NCBI RefSeq assembly: GCF_012910715.1
Contig: NZ_JABBHF010000007.1
Span: 273,522 to 337,521 of the forward strand
Reading direction: 5' to 3'
From: Flavivirga algicola
Lineage (GTDB): Bacteria; Bacteroidota; Bacteroidia; Flavobacteriales; Flavobacteriaceae
DNA: 64,000 bases
Translations under genes and position numbers: made by a program
The notes under the pieces: model-generated
Database searches by the model: none
The model's input: only the letters and a program-made list of their open reading frames with translations
Told to the model about the DNA's origin: nothing
Part shown: in pieces, positions 8,569 to 18,292 of the stretch
How the letters are laid out: the number at the start of each line of letters is the position of its first letter
How positions within the stretch are numbered: the first letter of the stretch is position 1

Positions 8569-10795
8569 CAGGTTTATCTTTGTTGGTAGCTAAGGCGTTG
8601 TAAAGTTTTTTCTCGAATTCTTCTTGTTTAAATGGCTTAGGAATAATATCTGTAAAACCAGCTTCGTCAAATTCATGCATTTTATCTTCAATAGTAACTG
8701 CGGTTAAAGCAAAAATGGTTAGTTCCTTATCAAAAGCTCGGACTCTTTTGGTCGCTTCCATACCACTAATACCAGGCATATGAATATCCATTAAAATAAT
8801 ATCATATTTGTTGGCCTTAATCATTTCAACAGCTTCTTCACCGTTATCAACAATATCACATTTAAGTTTCATTTTAGTAAGAATCTTTTTGGTGATCATC
8901 TGATTGATTTTATTGTCTTCAACAACCAAAATCTTAACATTGGTTAGATCTAGTGTACTGGCATCGCCATCAAAATAGGTAGCTTTATTGTCTTTTGCTT
9001 CTTCTACCGATGTGTATTCAAGGGGTATTTCGAAGTAGAACGTGGTACCTTTGTCCAGCTCACTTTTCACATAGATTTTTCCTTTTAAAATATCAATGAG
9101 CCCTTTTACAATTGATAATCCTAAACCAGTACCACCATATTTGCGATTTATTTGAATAGAACCCTGTGAAAAGCTCTCAAACATATTGTCCTGCTTTTCT
9201 TGACTGATACCTATACCATTATCCTCAACTTCAAAGCGCAAGGTGTAAGTGTTATCTTTTATGTCTATTTTGTATACTCTAATCCAGATATCACCATCTT
9301 TGGTAAACTTAATGGAGTTGCCAATTAAATTAATGAGGATTTGAGATATTTTTAGTTGGTCGGCAATAAAATTCTCTGGTAGATCGGCATCGTACTCAGA
9401 ATGAATTTTAACATTGTTGTCAAGAGCAGAATTATTGAGGGCTAAAACAATATTTTGTATTTTCTTTTTTAAGTTAAACGATTCAGGTTCAATATCGACT
9501 TTATTTGCTTCAATTTTATTTATTTGAAGTATATCGTTAATAAAGGTTAAAAGGTAATCGCCAGAAAATTTTAAAGACTTTAAATGCTGAACTTGTTCTG
9601 GTTTTGGGTTTTCGTCCAGTAGCATATTACTTAATCCAGTTACAGCGTAAAGAGGTGTACGTAGCTCATGTGTTACCGTAGATAGGAAATTAGCTTTGGT
9701 TTTTGATGCCAATTCTGCTTTTTCTTTTGCAATAATAAGTTCTCCATTTTTTTTATGAAGCATATTATTGGTTTTAAGTCTTATGTTATTGTTTTTGTAA
9801 AGTGATAAAGTTAAAAGCGATAAAATAGTGATTAAGGCGACACTTAAAATAGAAATTAAAGTTCCTAAGTTTTTATCATCTTCAGCTTTTTCCAATTGTT
9901 CTTCTATTTCAATATTTTTTTCATTAGCCTCGTTTAACAGGTATTGTGTTTCTTGGTCTTTTGAATAATTTAATCGTGTTAGATTCCTTATGGAATCAGA
10001 AAGCCTTGAATGTTCCTTTAAATATTCTCTGGAAATTTTGAAATCTTCGGTATCAAAATAGATATCACTAATAACCGAATAGGCTTCATTAAGTATGCTT
10101 ATAAAATCATTTTGTTTAGCAATCTCTATCCCTTCAATAGTAGAAGCTAAGGCTTTTTCATTATCATTTAAATTATTATATATAATCCCATGATTGATTA
10201 GGGCTTCACTTAGAATTTTTTTGTAATCACCCTTTTTTGCTTGCGCCAAAGTTTGCTCAATAATGTCTCTCGCTTTTCTGTAATTATTAAGAAACATATA
10301 AGTTTTGCCTTCAGATAAAAGCACTTCAGCTAAATTTTCATTTAAATCTTCTTCTTGAAATTTTGATTTTGCTGCTCTATAAGAGTCTAAAGCTTGATGA
10401 TAGTCTTTTTTTGTTAAATAAACATCTCCAAAAATCTTATAAGATTTCCCTAGGTTTTTGTTGTCATTAATGATTCTTTGTACTTCAATGGCCTTATTAA
10501 GTGACTTTATGGCATTATCTTCTTCTTCAATGATGAGTTGAAGCTTTCCTTTAATAGCATAAATAATCCCAATACTTTTTTTGTTATCCGAATTTTCAGC
10601 CAATTTCAGGGCCTCATCTAAGTTTTTTTGAACATCGTAATAATTGTATTTCTCCAATTCTACTAGAGCTTGCTCAATACGGTAGTTGATGTTGTTTTGT
10701 CTAATTTCAGGATCATCATCAATGGTTTTTTGAGATGAAACACACAGACTGAATAACATGGCTAGGATGTATATGTAGTTCTTAACTTGGGACAT
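8558..10795 (-). CDS. TPR-containing hybrid sensor histidine kinase
   Basis: Start taken at ATG 10795 (745 residues, MSQVKNYIYILAMLFSLCVS), which begins a signal peptide. Residues 30-290 are tetratricopeptide repeats placed in the periplasm, followed by one membrane helix at about 310-332, a coiled coil, the H-box VTHELRTPLYAV (His about 376), a HATPase domain (DNGIGI, GTGLGLSIV), and a C-terminal receiver with acceptor Asp about 668 (ILMDIHMPG). No DNA-binding output, so it must pass phosphate on or act through protein contact. Input signal unknown. Separated by 27 bases from GAPDH upstream, so probably in that operon. Confidence 0.9.
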   Translation of the reverse strand: MSQVKNYIYILAMLFSLCVSSQKTIDDDPEIRQNNINYRIEQALVELEKYNYYDVQKNLDEALKLAENSDNKKSIGIIYAIKGKLQLIIEEEDNAIKSLNKAIEVQRIINDNKNLGKSYKIFGDVYLTKKDYHQALDSYRAAKSKFQEEDLNENLAEVLLSEGKTYMFLNNYRKARDIIEQTLAQAKKGDYKKILSEALINHGIIYNNLNDNEKALASTIEGIEIAKQNDFISILNEAYSVISDIYFDTEDFKISREYLKEHSRLSDSIRNLTRLNYSKDQETQYLLNEANEKNIEIEEQLEKAEDDKNLGTLISILSVALITILSLLTLSLYKNNNIRLKTNNMLHKKNGELIIAKEKAELASKTKANFLSTVTHELRTPLYAVTGLSNMLLDENPKPEQVQHLKSLKFSGDYLLTFINDILQINKIEANKVDIEPESFNLKKKIQNIVLALNNSALDNNVKIHSEYDADLPENFIADQLKISQILINLIGNSIKFTKDGDIWIRVYKIDIKDNTYTLRFEVEDNGIGISQEKQDNMFESFSQGSIQINRKYGGTGLGLSIVKGLIDILKGKIYVKSELDKGTTFYFEIPLEYTSVEEAKDNKATYFDGDASTLDLTNVKILVVEDNKINQMITKKILTKMKLKCDIVDNGEEAVEMIKANKYDIILMDIHMPGISGMEATKRVRAFDKELTIFALTAVTIEDKMHEFDEAGFTDIIPKPFKQEEFEKKLYNALATNKDKPATA

Positions 10796-10822
10796 TTTAT
10801 TCAATATTACCAGCAAATATAA

Positions 10823-11839
10823 TTATTTTATCGATAAAATACACTTTTTTTCCGACAAATTGCATATTAGATCAATGATTCGTTTAGAATAACCACTCTC
10901 ATTATCGTACCACCCAATGATCTTTACCATATTTCCAATTACAGATGTCATACCTGAGTCAAAAATACAAGAATGGGTGTTTCCCACTATGTCAATAGAA
11001 ACGATAGGATCTGCAGTATATTCTAAAATACCTTTATAATGATTTTCGGAAGCTTCTTTAAAAGCACTATTTACATCGTTTATAGAGACATTCTTTTTTA
11101 CATTAAAAGTGATATCGGTTAAAGAGCCATTTATTACGGGAACTCTTATACCACAGCCTCCTATAACGTCTGAGAGATCCGGGAATATTTTAGTCAGCGC
11201 TTTTGCAGCTCCTGTTGTAGTAGGTACAATGGATTGACTGGCCGCTCTTGAGCGACGTAGATCACGGTGCGGTTGGTCATGTAAGCTTTGATCGGTCGTA
11301 TAAGAATGCACTGTAGTAATGTAAGCTTGATTGATACCACAAAGTTTATTAACAACATCAATCATAGGAGCAGCATTATTGGTTGTGCATGATGCATTGG
11401 ATATAATAGTTTCAGAACCATCTATAATGCTATCATTAACGCCCAGAACAATAGTTTTAATAGCATCTTCTGAAGGTGGAACACTTAATACAACATGTCT
11501 TGCCCCATTATCTATATGATTATGCAGTTCTGAAGCTGTTTTGAACTTTCCAGTGGCTTCAATAACAAAATCTACATTATATGGTTTCCAATTAATAGTT
11601 TTAGGGTGACTGCAATTTAGTAAGGGGATTTTTTCGTAATCAACAATAATGTTATTGCCATTATAGGATATATTACCTTTAAACATCCCATGAACACTAT
11701 CGTACTTAAGAAGGTGGCTTAACGTTTTGGCATTGGCTAAATCGTTAATAGCAACAACTTTTATGTTTTTATAATCTTGAATTAATCTAAAAACACGTCT
11801 GCCTATTCTCCCAAAACCATTGATCGCAACAGTAATCAT
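10823..11839 (-). CDS. gap: Glyceraldehyde-3-phosphate dehydrogenase, type I
   Basis: A 338-residue NAD-type GAPDH that oxidises glyceraldehyde-3-phosphate in glycolysis. The Rossmann start is INGFGRIGRRVFR, the NAD-selecting Asp is D33 (INDL), the catalytic pair is C151 in NASCTTN and H178 in TVHSYT, and the substrate loop is RRSRAASQSIVPT. It sits one base after lipA and is co-transcribed with it. The linkage to lipoic acid synthesis and the somewhat divergent sequence suggest it may be a second isozyme rather than the main glycolytic one (inference). Confidence 0.92.
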   Translation of the reverse strand: MITVAINGFGRIGRRVFRLIQDYKNIKVVAINDLANAKTLSHLLKYDSVHGMFKGNISYNGNNIIVDYEKIPLLNCSHPKTINWKPYNVDFVIEATGKFKTASELHNHIDNGARHVVLSVPPSEDAIKTIVLGVNDSIIDGSETIISNASCTTNNAAPMIDVVNKLCGINQAYITTVHSYTTDQSLHDQPHRDLRRSRAASQSIVPTTTGAAKALTKIFPDLSDVIGGCGIRVPVINGSLTDITFNVKKNVSINDVNSAFKEASENHYKGILEYTADPIVSIDIVGNTHSCIFDSGMTSVIGNMVKIIGWYDNESGYSKRIIDLICNLSEKKCILSIK

Positions 11840-11840
11840 A

Positions 11841-12719
11841 TTAATCGATGTGTTTTTGTGCTCGGTAAGATGATCTTACTAAAGCACTACTTTCAACATG
11901 GCGGAAACCTAGTTCAAGACCAATCTCTTCGTATTCTTTAAATTGATCAGGATTTATAAATTGTTTAACAGGTAAGTGCTTTTTGCTTGGTTGAAGATAT
12001 TGGCCAATAGTCACTACATCAACATCATGAGCTTTTAAATCGTGAAGTGTTTCGATAACTTCTTCCCTGGTTTCACCTAAACCAAGCATAATACCAGACT
12101 TTGTACGCCTTTGACCTTGTTGTTTTAAATATTTTAAAACCCCCATGCTTCTATCGTATTGGGCTTGTATACGAACTTCTCTAGTTAGGCGTCTTACCGT
12201 TTCAATATTATGAGATACGACTTCTGGAGCTACATCAATAATTCGATCCATATGCTGCTCTATGCCTTGAAAATCCGGAATTAGAGTTTCAAGCGTCGTT
12301 TCTGGGTTCATCCTACGCACTGCTTTAACAGTTTCAGACCACATAATGCTTCCCATATCTTTCAAATCATCTCTGTCAACACTTGTTAAAACAGCATGTT
12401 TGATTTTCATGATTTTTATGGAGCGTGCTACTTTTTCGGGCTCATCCCAATCTACGGTTTCTGGTCTTCCAGTTTTTACACCACAAAAACCACAGGAACG
12501 CGTGCAAACATTTCCTAATATCATAAACGTTGCGGTACCTTCTCCCCAGCATTCACCCATATTTGGGCAACTTCCAGAAGTACAAATCGTATTTAATTTA
12601 TATTTATCTACCAAACCTCTAAGCTCGGTATACTTTTTACCTGTAGGAAGCTTAACACGGAGCCATTTTGGCTTTGCTTGTCGTTCTGGTAATATATTTG
12701 AAGCAGTTTCTGAATTCAT
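11841..12719 (-). CDS. lipA: Lipoyl synthase
   Basis: A 292-residue radical SAM enzyme that inserts two sulfurs into octanoyl groups on lipoyl-dependent enzymes. The auxiliary cluster cysteines are C46, C51 and C57 ([12 protein letters not shown]), the radical SAM cysteines C72, C76 and C79 (CTRSCGFC), and the conserved RSSY motif that ligates the auxiliary cluster is near the C-terminus (LVRSSYRAQ). First gene of a lipA-gap(-TPR kinase) operon, with a TAnnTTTG box just upstream. Confidence 0.97.
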   Translation of the reverse strand: MNSETASNILPERQAKPKWLRVKLPTGKKYTELRGLVDKYKLNTICTSGSCPNMGECWGEGTATFMILGNVCTRSCGFCGVKTGRPETVDWDEPEKVARSIKIMKIKHAVLTSVDRDDLKDMGSIMWSETVKAVRRMNPETTLETLIPDFQGIEQHMDRIIDVAPEVVSHNIETVRRLTREVRIQAQYDRSMGVLKYLKQQGQRRTKSGIMLGLGETREEVIETLHDLKAHDVDVVTIGQYLQPSKKHLPVKQFINPDQFKEYEEIGLELGFRHVESSALVRSSYRAQKHID

Positions 12720-12736
12720 ATATTAAAAATAAAGCG

Positions 12737-12744
12737 CAAAGATA
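12737..12744 (-). promoter_or_regulatory. Bacteroidota -7 box for lipA
   Basis: On the minus strand the sequence reads TATCTTTG, a match to TAnnTTTG, 18 bases before the lipA start codon. The -33 position reads GTG rather than TTG, so it is a partial match. Confidence 0.45.
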
Positions 12745-12767
12745 CAAATAATGCTTTTAAAAGCACC

Positions 12768-14012
12768 CTATAAAGTAGTGAGGTACCAGATGCTGAATCC
12801 TATTAAAAAAGCAATTCCTAACCAGCTTAAAACATGAAGTTGCTTTGAGGGTTGCCAGTCTTTAGGTGTGTGTTTGCTTGAAATTAAACGATAATTAATA
12901 ATAGCATAAAAAGGTGCTGTTATGAAGGATAAAATGGTTGCCACTTTTATAAGAAAACTCATTTTTGAAGCAAAAAAGAAAAAGATACCAATGGTTCCAA
13001 TAGCTAATAAAGATATCCATAACGTGTAGTTGAGTTTTGAAGATGTACTAAAGAGTAACTGAGTAGTTTTGGCCATGGACCTAGGCGATGCATCTAATGT
13101 GGTTAATGTTGTACTAAACATGGTTGTAAAAGCTGCGATACCAATAATTATGTAAGCCCAATCCCCCAGGTTACTCGTATACATTTCAATTAGCTGATTG
13201 GCAAATACGCCTGCTTTACCACTGAAAGTTTCGCCGTTATTAAACATAACCAATGCGCCTAATAAAAGGAAACCAATACCTAAAATAATAGTGCTTATAT
13301 AACCAACATTAAAATCGAATAAGGCCGATTTAGGATTGTATTGTTTTGCATCTTTCTTTTTTTCAATACACCAAAGCGATTGCCATACGGAAATGTCTAA
13401 TGGTGCTGGCATCCAACCCATAAATGCTATTAAAAAAGCTATTTCTAAAGTATTGCTTGGTAATGTTTGAGTAAAAGATAATACCTCGGTATTATTAGAT
13501 AAAGCCATACTTACGGCCACTATCGTACTAATAGTTAATGTGATAATAATAACCTTCATCAACTTATCTAATAGTTTATACTTGCCAACCAATAGTAATA
13601 ATAAACAAAGGCATGTAATAATTACAGTCCAAATCTCAGTGCTGTTTATAGCTCTGTTTCCAATTTCAAAAGTTGGAAAATGACCAAAAAGAGTTGAAGC
13701 TAAACCTGCAGTTACTATGGTTACTGCGGTTTGTATAGTAAACATAGTTACTAAGTTTAATATGTAATAAGTTGCTAAAACACCTTTTCCTAATTTATTA
13801 TAGCCATCTAGTAAACTTTCACCAGTAGCGGTAGCATATCGTGGGGCAAATTGAAAAAAAGGGTATTTAAATATATTTACCAAGAGTAAGGCCCAAAGTA
13901 ACCCTAAACCAAAATCGGCACCAGCTCTGGTAGATTGTACCAAGTGAGATACACCAATAGCTGCGCCAGCAAACAATAAACCGGGCCCTAAATTTTTAAG
14001 TTTGGTAATCAT
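12768..14012 (-). CDS. Nramp-family transporter with non-canonical metal-site motifs
   Basis: A 414-residue membrane protein with about 11 helices. The N-terminus GPGLLFAGAAIGVSHLVQS aligns with helix 1 of Nramp transporters, but the metal-binding DPGN is replaced by G20-V21-S22-H23. In helix 6 the canonical MPH is replaced by MPAPLDIS. It therefore belongs to the wider Nramp superfamily but should not bind Mn/Fe in the standard way; substrate unknown. It overlaps the sigma-factor gene by 4 bases (ATGA), so the two are translationally coupled, and the glycosyltransferase also overlaps. Confidence 0.8.
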   Translation of the reverse strand: MITKLKNLGPGLLFAGAAIGVSHLVQSTRAGADFGLGLLWALLLVNIFKYPFFQFAPRYATATGESLLDGYNKLGKGVLATYYILNLVTMFTIQTAVTIVTAGLASTLFGHFPTFEIGNRAINSTEIWTVIITCLCLLLLLVGKYKLLDKLMKVIIITLTISTIVAVSMALSNNTEVLSFTQTLPSNTLEIAFLIAFMGWMPAPLDISVWQSLWCIEKKKDAKQYNPKSALFDFNVGYISTIILGIGFLLLGALVMFNNGETFSGKAGVFANQLIEMYTSNLGDWAYIIIGIAAFTTMFSTTLTTLDASPRSMAKTTQLLFSTSSKLNYTLWISLLAIGTIGIFFFFASKMSFLIKVATILSFITAPFYAIINYRLISSKHTPKDWQPSKQLHVLSWLGIAFLIGFSIWYLTTL

Positions 14013-14557
14013 CTATTTTTTCGAATAATTTCTGCAAGTAATTTTTTTGCACGCAGTAACTTAACCTTGACGTTGTTTATAGGTTCGTCCAGTTCTTTAG
14101 AAATTTCCTTATAGCTTAATTCTTGAAAATAACGCAAATTTATAACTTCTTGATAATGTGGTTTTAATTTTTTAATATCTCGTAGCAATTTTGCCAAATG
14201 TTGTTCGGTTATTAGTTTGTCTTCAGGTGAAGGCGATTCGTCTAAAACTTGAAAAACATCGCCATCATTTTTAGAAATGACTTGGGCAATAGAGTTTTTT
14301 TCTTTCCTAAGTAAATCAATATGGATATTTTTGGAGATTGTAATCAGCCAGGTTTTAAACTTGAAATCATCATCAAAAGTTTCAATTTTATCAAATGCTT
14401 TGGAGAAAGTTTGAATGGTAATATCCTCTGCATCGTTTTCATTTTGAATACGTTTTAATTGAAACCCATATACATCATCCCAAAAGAGATCTAATAAGTA
14501 GTTAAAAGCCTTTTGGTCGTTTTCTTTAGCTCGTTTAATGGCTTCGCTTATTTCCAA
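14009..14557 (-). CDS. ECF-type RNA polymerase sigma factor
   Basis: A 182-residue group 4 sigma-70 factor. Region 2 is visible in AEDITIQTFSKAFDKIETFD and FKTWLITISKNIHID; region 4 in LRYFQELSYKEISKEL with LLRAKKLL at the end. It directs RNA polymerase to specific promoters, target unknown. No anti-sigma gene is adjacent; instead it lies between, and overlaps, a glycosyltransferase gene upstream and the Nramp-like gene downstream. Such coupling to a transporter could make the membrane protein its regulator, but that is speculation. Confidence 0.9.
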   Translation of the reverse strand: MEISEAIKRAKENDQKAFNYLLDLFWDDVYGFQLKRIQNENDAEDITIQTFSKAFDKIETFDDDFKFKTWLITISKNIHIDLLRKEKNSIAQVISKNDGDVFQVLDESPSPEDKLITEQHLAKLLRDIKKLKPHYQEVINLRYFQELSYKEISKELDEPINNVKVKLLRAKKLLAEIIRKNR

Positions 14558-15660
14558 TAATTAGGTTTTGATATAAGATTAGTTATAAAGATAGTTAATT
14601 GCATAATAATTAAAAAAACTTCTAAGAAAGGTAATAATACTAGCAGATCATTTTCTTTTAACTTCTTAGAAGGTTTTCCAAATATAACATATTGTATGAT
14701 AATTCTGAATAAAAATAGTGCCAAAACTATTAACCAATGATGCATTGTTATAAATAAAGTAATTGCAAAAGCCCAAAATAATAATTGTGAACTGTAAATT
14801 AGGGTTAGCAAAATTTTATGCTTTAATTTATAGTGTTTTGCTGTTGAAACATGACGTCTTTTTTGTTTGAACCAAGCTTTGAAAGTAGTTTTTGGAACAG
14901 ACTCTGTAAAACCGTTTTTTGAAAAGCAGATGGCTGTATTTTTTTGGTTTGCTACTTGATTAACAAATAAATCATCATCACCAGAACGTAGTTTTATATG
15001 ATTAATGAAGCCATTATTTTTAAAAAATGTCGTTTTTGTATAGGCTAAATTTCTACCAACTCCCATATATGGGATTCCTAACTTTGCAAAAGAAAAGTAC
15101 TGCATCGCTGTTACTAATGTTTCGAAACGAATGAGTTTATTTAATAAGGAGTTTTTAATTTTTGAATAGCCACTATAACCCAAAACAAGTTGTTTTCCTT
15201 TAGTAAAATGGCTGCTCATGTTCCTAATCCAGTATTTAGAAACAGGTTTACAGTCGGCATCAGTGAATAAAAGGAATTCATTCTTTGAAGCTTTAATACC
15301 AAGTGTTAATGCATATTTTTTATTTCCCCAAAATGCTTCGGTATTTTTAACATTTACAATTTTAATGTTTTCGTGCTGATTTGCAAATTGTTCCATAACT
15401 TCCAATGTTTTATCATTAGAAGCATCGTTAATTAAAACAATTTCAAAATTTGGATAATCTTGCTTAATTACCGAAGGCAAAAAGTTTTGTAAATTCTCAG
15501 CCTCATTTTTAGCGCAGATAATAACCGAAACGTCCATGTTTTTACGAGATTTCTTTTCTTGTTTAAGAAAAGTAAATCTTGTAAAGAAAAAAATATAAAA
15601 GATTGCTTGAATAATAACTACAGCAATAAATGCGTAGAAAATAAAATCAAGAAATATCAT
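14548..15660 (-). CDS. Family 2 glycosyltransferase, membrane-bound
   Basis: A 370-residue inverting GT-A glycosyltransferase. An N-terminal membrane helix (residues 5-27) precedes the nucleotide-sugar domain: VIICAKNEAENL, VLINDASND and the DxD-like FTDADCKP. An acceptor-site motif KQKRRH at about 267 stands in for QxxRW. Three or four C-terminal helices follow. It probably adds a sugar to a polysaccharide or lipid carrier at the inner membrane; the acceptor is unknown. The stop overlaps the start of the ECF sigma gene by 10 bases. Confidence 0.87.
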   Translation of the reverse strand: MIFLDFIFYAFIAVVIIQAIFYIFFFTRFTFLKQEKKSRKNMDVSVIICAKNEAENLQNFLPSVIKQDYPNFEIVLINDASNDKTLEVMEQFANQHENIKIVNVKNTEAFWGNKKYALTLGIKASKNEFLLFTDADCKPVSKYWIRNMSSHFTKGKQLVLGYSGYSKIKNSLLNKLIRFETLVTAMQYFSFAKLGIPYMGVGRNLAYTKTTFFKNNGFINHIKLRSGDDDLFVNQVANQKNTAICFSKNGFTESVPKTTFKAWFKQKRRHVSTAKHYKLKHKILLTLIYSSQLLFWAFAITLFITMHHWLIVLALFLFRIIIQYVIFGKPSKKLKENDLLVLLPFLEVFLIIMQLTIFITNLISKPNYWK

Positions 15661-15666
15661 AAACGA

Positions 15667-15870
15667 TTATGAATGTTGAGGTTCGTTACAATCGCTAAAT
15701 TGATCTGGAGTTTTTCCACAAAATCCACAAGCTTCTCCGTCTTTATTGAGCATTGGGTTTTGGCTAGCACAAGTACCAGCAAATTTGCCATCTTTTTTTG
15801 ACCAAATTTTAATAGCAATTCCAGCAATTCCTAACCCTAGTAAAACGATAGTTATTAAAAGAAGTTTCAT
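15667..15870 (-). CDS. Small cysteine-rich membrane-anchored protein
   Basis: A 67-residue protein. Residues 1-22 form one hydrophobic anchor; the rest is exposed and carries five Cys (GTCASQN ... ACGFCGKTP ... DCNEP). The CGFC pair suggests metal or Fe-S binding or a disulfide, but no known family motif is complete. It ends 6 bases before the glycosyltransferase and is probably in the same operon. I recognise it only as a small flavobacterial conserved protein; function unknown. Confidence 0.65.
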   Translation of the reverse strand: MKLLLITIVLLGLGIAGIAIKIWSKKDGKFAGTCASQNPMLNKDGEACGFCGKTPDQFSDCNEPQHS

Positions 15871-15917
15871 GTGATAATATTTATTGTTTATCAGAAAATC
15901 ATACAGAGAACTTAAAT

Positions 15918-15943
15918 AGCCCTGTTATCAAATTAAAAGGGCT
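15918..15943. other. Hairpin between divergent genes
   Basis: AGCCCT pairs with AGGGCT across a 14-base spacer. It sits in the 228-base region between the start of the small Cys-rich gene and aqpZ, upstream of both, so it is not an obvious terminator for a known gene. It could be a regulatory hairpin. Confidence 0.3.
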
Positions 15944-16098
15944 TTATAAAAGATATTTCACTATGATTTACTTTTCCACAAAGATAATGCTTTTCATTAA
16001 AAATGATGCCGAATAATGGTAGGGAAATACGATAGAATGAGTGACGTACTATATTGTTTCGTGTCTAATAAAAATACTAACTAATTAAATTCATATTT

Positions 16099-16785
16099 AT
16101 GAAAAAATTATTTGCAGAGTTTTTTGGAACATTTTGGCTGGTTTTTGGAGGTTGTGGCAGTGCTGTTTTTGCAGCAGGTTATCCAGAATTAGGAATCGGT
16201 TTTGTTGGTGTAGCACTAGCATTTGGGCTTACTGTGTTAACTATGGCTTATGCTGTTGGACACATTTCTGGCGGACATTTTAACCCAGCAGTATCTCTAG
16301 GTTTATGGGCAGGAGGGAAGTTTGACGCGAAAAATTTATTAGGCTATATTTTGGCTCAGTTAACTGGAGCTTTAGTAGCGGCAGGTGCTTTGTATTTAAT
16401 TGTAACAAATAAAGCTGATTTTGTCACTGTTGGTGGTTTTGCAGCTAATGGTTATGGTGATTTATCACCAGACGGTTACACCATGACAGCTGCATTAATA
16501 GCAGAGTTTTTACTAACAGCTTTTTTCTTGTTAATCATTTTAGGAAGTACTCATGCAAAGGCTCCAAAAGGATTTGCACCTATAGCTATTGGTTTGGGGT
16601 TAACTTTAATACATTTAATAAGTATTCCAATAACAAATACATCGGTTAATCCAGCGCGTTCTACCAGTCAGGCATTATTTGCCGAAGGCCATTTTACATC
16701 ACAGCTTTGGTTATTTTGGCTTGCTCCAATTGCAGGTGCGATAGTTGCAGGTTTTGTGCATAAGGCATTATTTGATAAAGAATAA
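16099..16785 (+). CDS. aqpZ: Aquaporin Z-type water channel
   Basis: A 228-residue inner-membrane channel with six helices. Both half-helix NPA motifs are present: [10 protein letters not shown] at about residue 60 and [10 protein letters not shown] at about 183, where the Arg after the second NPA belongs to the selectivity filter. The sequence is of the water-selective AqpZ class rather than GlpF, because the D residue after the second NPA of GlpF is missing. Single-gene unit, ending at a strong bidirectional terminator shared with the anti-sigma gene. Confidence 0.95.
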   Translation: MKKLFAEFFGTFWLVFGGCGSAVFAAGYPELGIGFVGVALAFGLTVLTMAYAVGHISGGHFNPAVSLGLWAGGKFDAKNLLGYILAQLTGALVAAGALYLIVTNKADFVTVGGFAANGYGDLSPDGYTMTAALIAEFLLTAFFLLIILGSTHAKAPKGFAPIAIGLGLTLIHLISIPITNTSVNPARSTSQALFAEGHFTSQLWLFWLAPIAGAIVAGFVHKALFDKE

Positions 16786-16828
16786 TTAAGAAATTAGACA
16801 AAAGTGATTTGATATTTCTAGTATTCAA

Positions 16829-16863
16829 GAAAGCCTCGTTTTTATATTAAAAACGAGGCTTTC
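16829..16863. terminator. Bidirectional terminator between aqpZ and the anti-sigma gene
   Basis: A perfect 15-bp stem, 16829-16843 with 16849-16863, and a 5-base loop. The outer part is GAAAGCCTCG. Runs of T and A inside the stem allow it to end transcription from both sides. It lies between two convergent genes. Confidence 0.85.
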
Positions 16864-16892
16864 GACTTATTAATTATGATGTATTGTTTATT

Positions 16893-17681
16893 TTATTGTA
16901 AGCTAATTTCTGCTACTTTATTTTCTATAGAAGCAATAGTGTTTCCACCTTTTGGTTCTATGGTAATATTTAAAGCAAGTGCATCTTCAGCATAAGGAAT
17001 AGACATAAGCTGTCTGTCTGCTTCATTCAATATTCCTAAGCTTACCATTTGTCCTTGCAAATCAGCCCATATTTGGTAGCATTGCTCTTCAGGTAATTTA
17101 GGTAATGAAACAACATCAATCATCGATGTTTTTTCTTTCGGATTAATGTAAGCAACTGTTTTTAAATCCTTAGCTCGCTCGTTTCCTTTGATGATGTATT
17201 TTTCAGTCTCAGGATTGTTAAGCTTTAACAACTGCCTCATGACATTATCAAGCATTAGATTGTTTTTTTCAATATCATTTCGTAAATCAAAAATTTCATC
17301 AACGACTATCTGGTTTTCTTGAGATAGCTTTTGTTTTTGGGAATAGAAATGATAAGAAGTACCAGCAAAAATTAAAGCAGCAATACTAGCAGCTATGCTG
17401 AATTTATACCACGATTTGTATTTTTTTCGTGCGTTTAAATCAACAACTGGAGCTTCATCAAGTTCATCTAAAATATTATTTAAGATGCTTTTAGGGGCTT
17501 CAACGGCATTGCTTTTGGCAACAATTTCTAAATTGTACTGCAATGTGTTGTAGGCGTTCTGTACTTCTGGATATTTTGAAATATAAGATTCAACCATTTC
17601 TGTTTCTGCAGAAGTAGTTTCACCTAATAGATATTTTTCTAAAAGGCCAGAACTTAAAAAAGTAGTTATTTTCTCATTCAT
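16893..17681 (-). CDS. Anti-sigma factor, RskA-like
   Basis: A 262-residue single-pass membrane protein. The cytoplasmic N-terminus (residues 8-70, SGLLEKYLLGETTSAE) is an anti-sigma domain, a membrane helix is at about 92-110, then a coiled coil and a periplasmic domain of the anti-sigma-K family with LPEEQCYQIWADLQGQMVSLG. It should hold the sigma factor encoded 12 bases upstream inactive until an envelope signal releases it. The release mechanism (proteolysis) is family knowledge, not seen here. Confidence 0.88.
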   Translation of the reverse strand: MNEKITTFLSSGLLEKYLLGETTSAETEMVESYISKYPEVQNAYNTLQYNLEIVAKSNAVEAPKSILNNILDELDEAPVVDLNARKKYKSWYKFSIAASIAALIFAGTSYHFYSQKQKLSQENQIVVDEIFDLRNDIEKNNLMLDNVMRQLLKLNNPETEKYIIKGNERAKDLKTVAYINPKEKTSMIDVVSLPKLPEEQCYQIWADLQGQMVSLGILNEADRQLMSIPYAEDALALNITIEPKGGNTIASIENKVAEISLQ

Positions 17682-17693
17682 GACTTTGTTTAG

Positions 17694-18224
17694 TTAAGGA
17701 TTATAAATTTTTTTCAATTCTCGTAATCCAATTTTTAATCTTGACTTTATGGTTCCCAGCGGAATTTCTAATTCATCACTGGCTTCTTGTTGTGTCATGC
17801 CCTCAAAAAAGAGCGCATTGATCACTATTTGATATTTTTCATCAAGCCTTTTTAGATGGGTTTTTATATCTAAAACATCTTGATTTAATTCATTTGATTT
17901 TATCTTATATACGGACGAAGTCTCTATTTGGACTTCTTTGCCACTTTTGTTCTTTAACGATCTAACTTTATCGATAGCCGTATTATAGGCAATTCGATAC
18001 AGCCAAGTAAATAATTTTGCTTTGTTGGGATCGTATTTTTTAGAGTATCTCCATATTTTTACGAAGCTTTCTTGAAGCACGTCTTGTGCAATATCATCAT
18101 CGGTTATTATTTTTTTAATAACACCAAACAGTGAATCTGAGTAGCTTTCATAAAGTAGGGTAATGGCTTTTTTGTCGCCATTTTTTAGGAAGTGAATTAT
18201 TTCTTTTTCTGTGGATGAAATCAA
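17694..18224 (-). CDS. ECF-type RNA polymerase sigma factor with cognate anti-sigma
   Basis: A 176-residue sigma-70 factor of the SigK-like group. Region 2 is QDVLQESFVKIWRYSKKYDP and LFTWLYRIAYNTAID; region 4 is FFEGMTQQEASDELEIPLGT with KSRLKIGLRELKKIY. Followed directly by its anti-sigma gene, so the pair is a membrane-stress switch. It probably also controls its own promoter, although no site was defined in the 68 bases before it. Confidence 0.92.
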   Translation of the reverse strand: MISSTEKEIIHFLKNGDKKAITLLYESYSDSLFGVIKKIITDDDIAQDVLQESFVKIWRYSKKYDPNKAKLFTWLYRIAYNTAIDKVRSLKNKSGKEVQIETSSVYKIKSNELNQDVLDIKTHLKRLDEKYQIVINALFFEGMTQQEASDELEIPLGTIKSRLKIGLRELKKIYNP

Positions 18225-18292
18225 AGCAAATTTGGTTTTAACGAAAAATCGATATGGTCGTAATTATGCCAAAGTTAGAAATTTCTTTTAGA

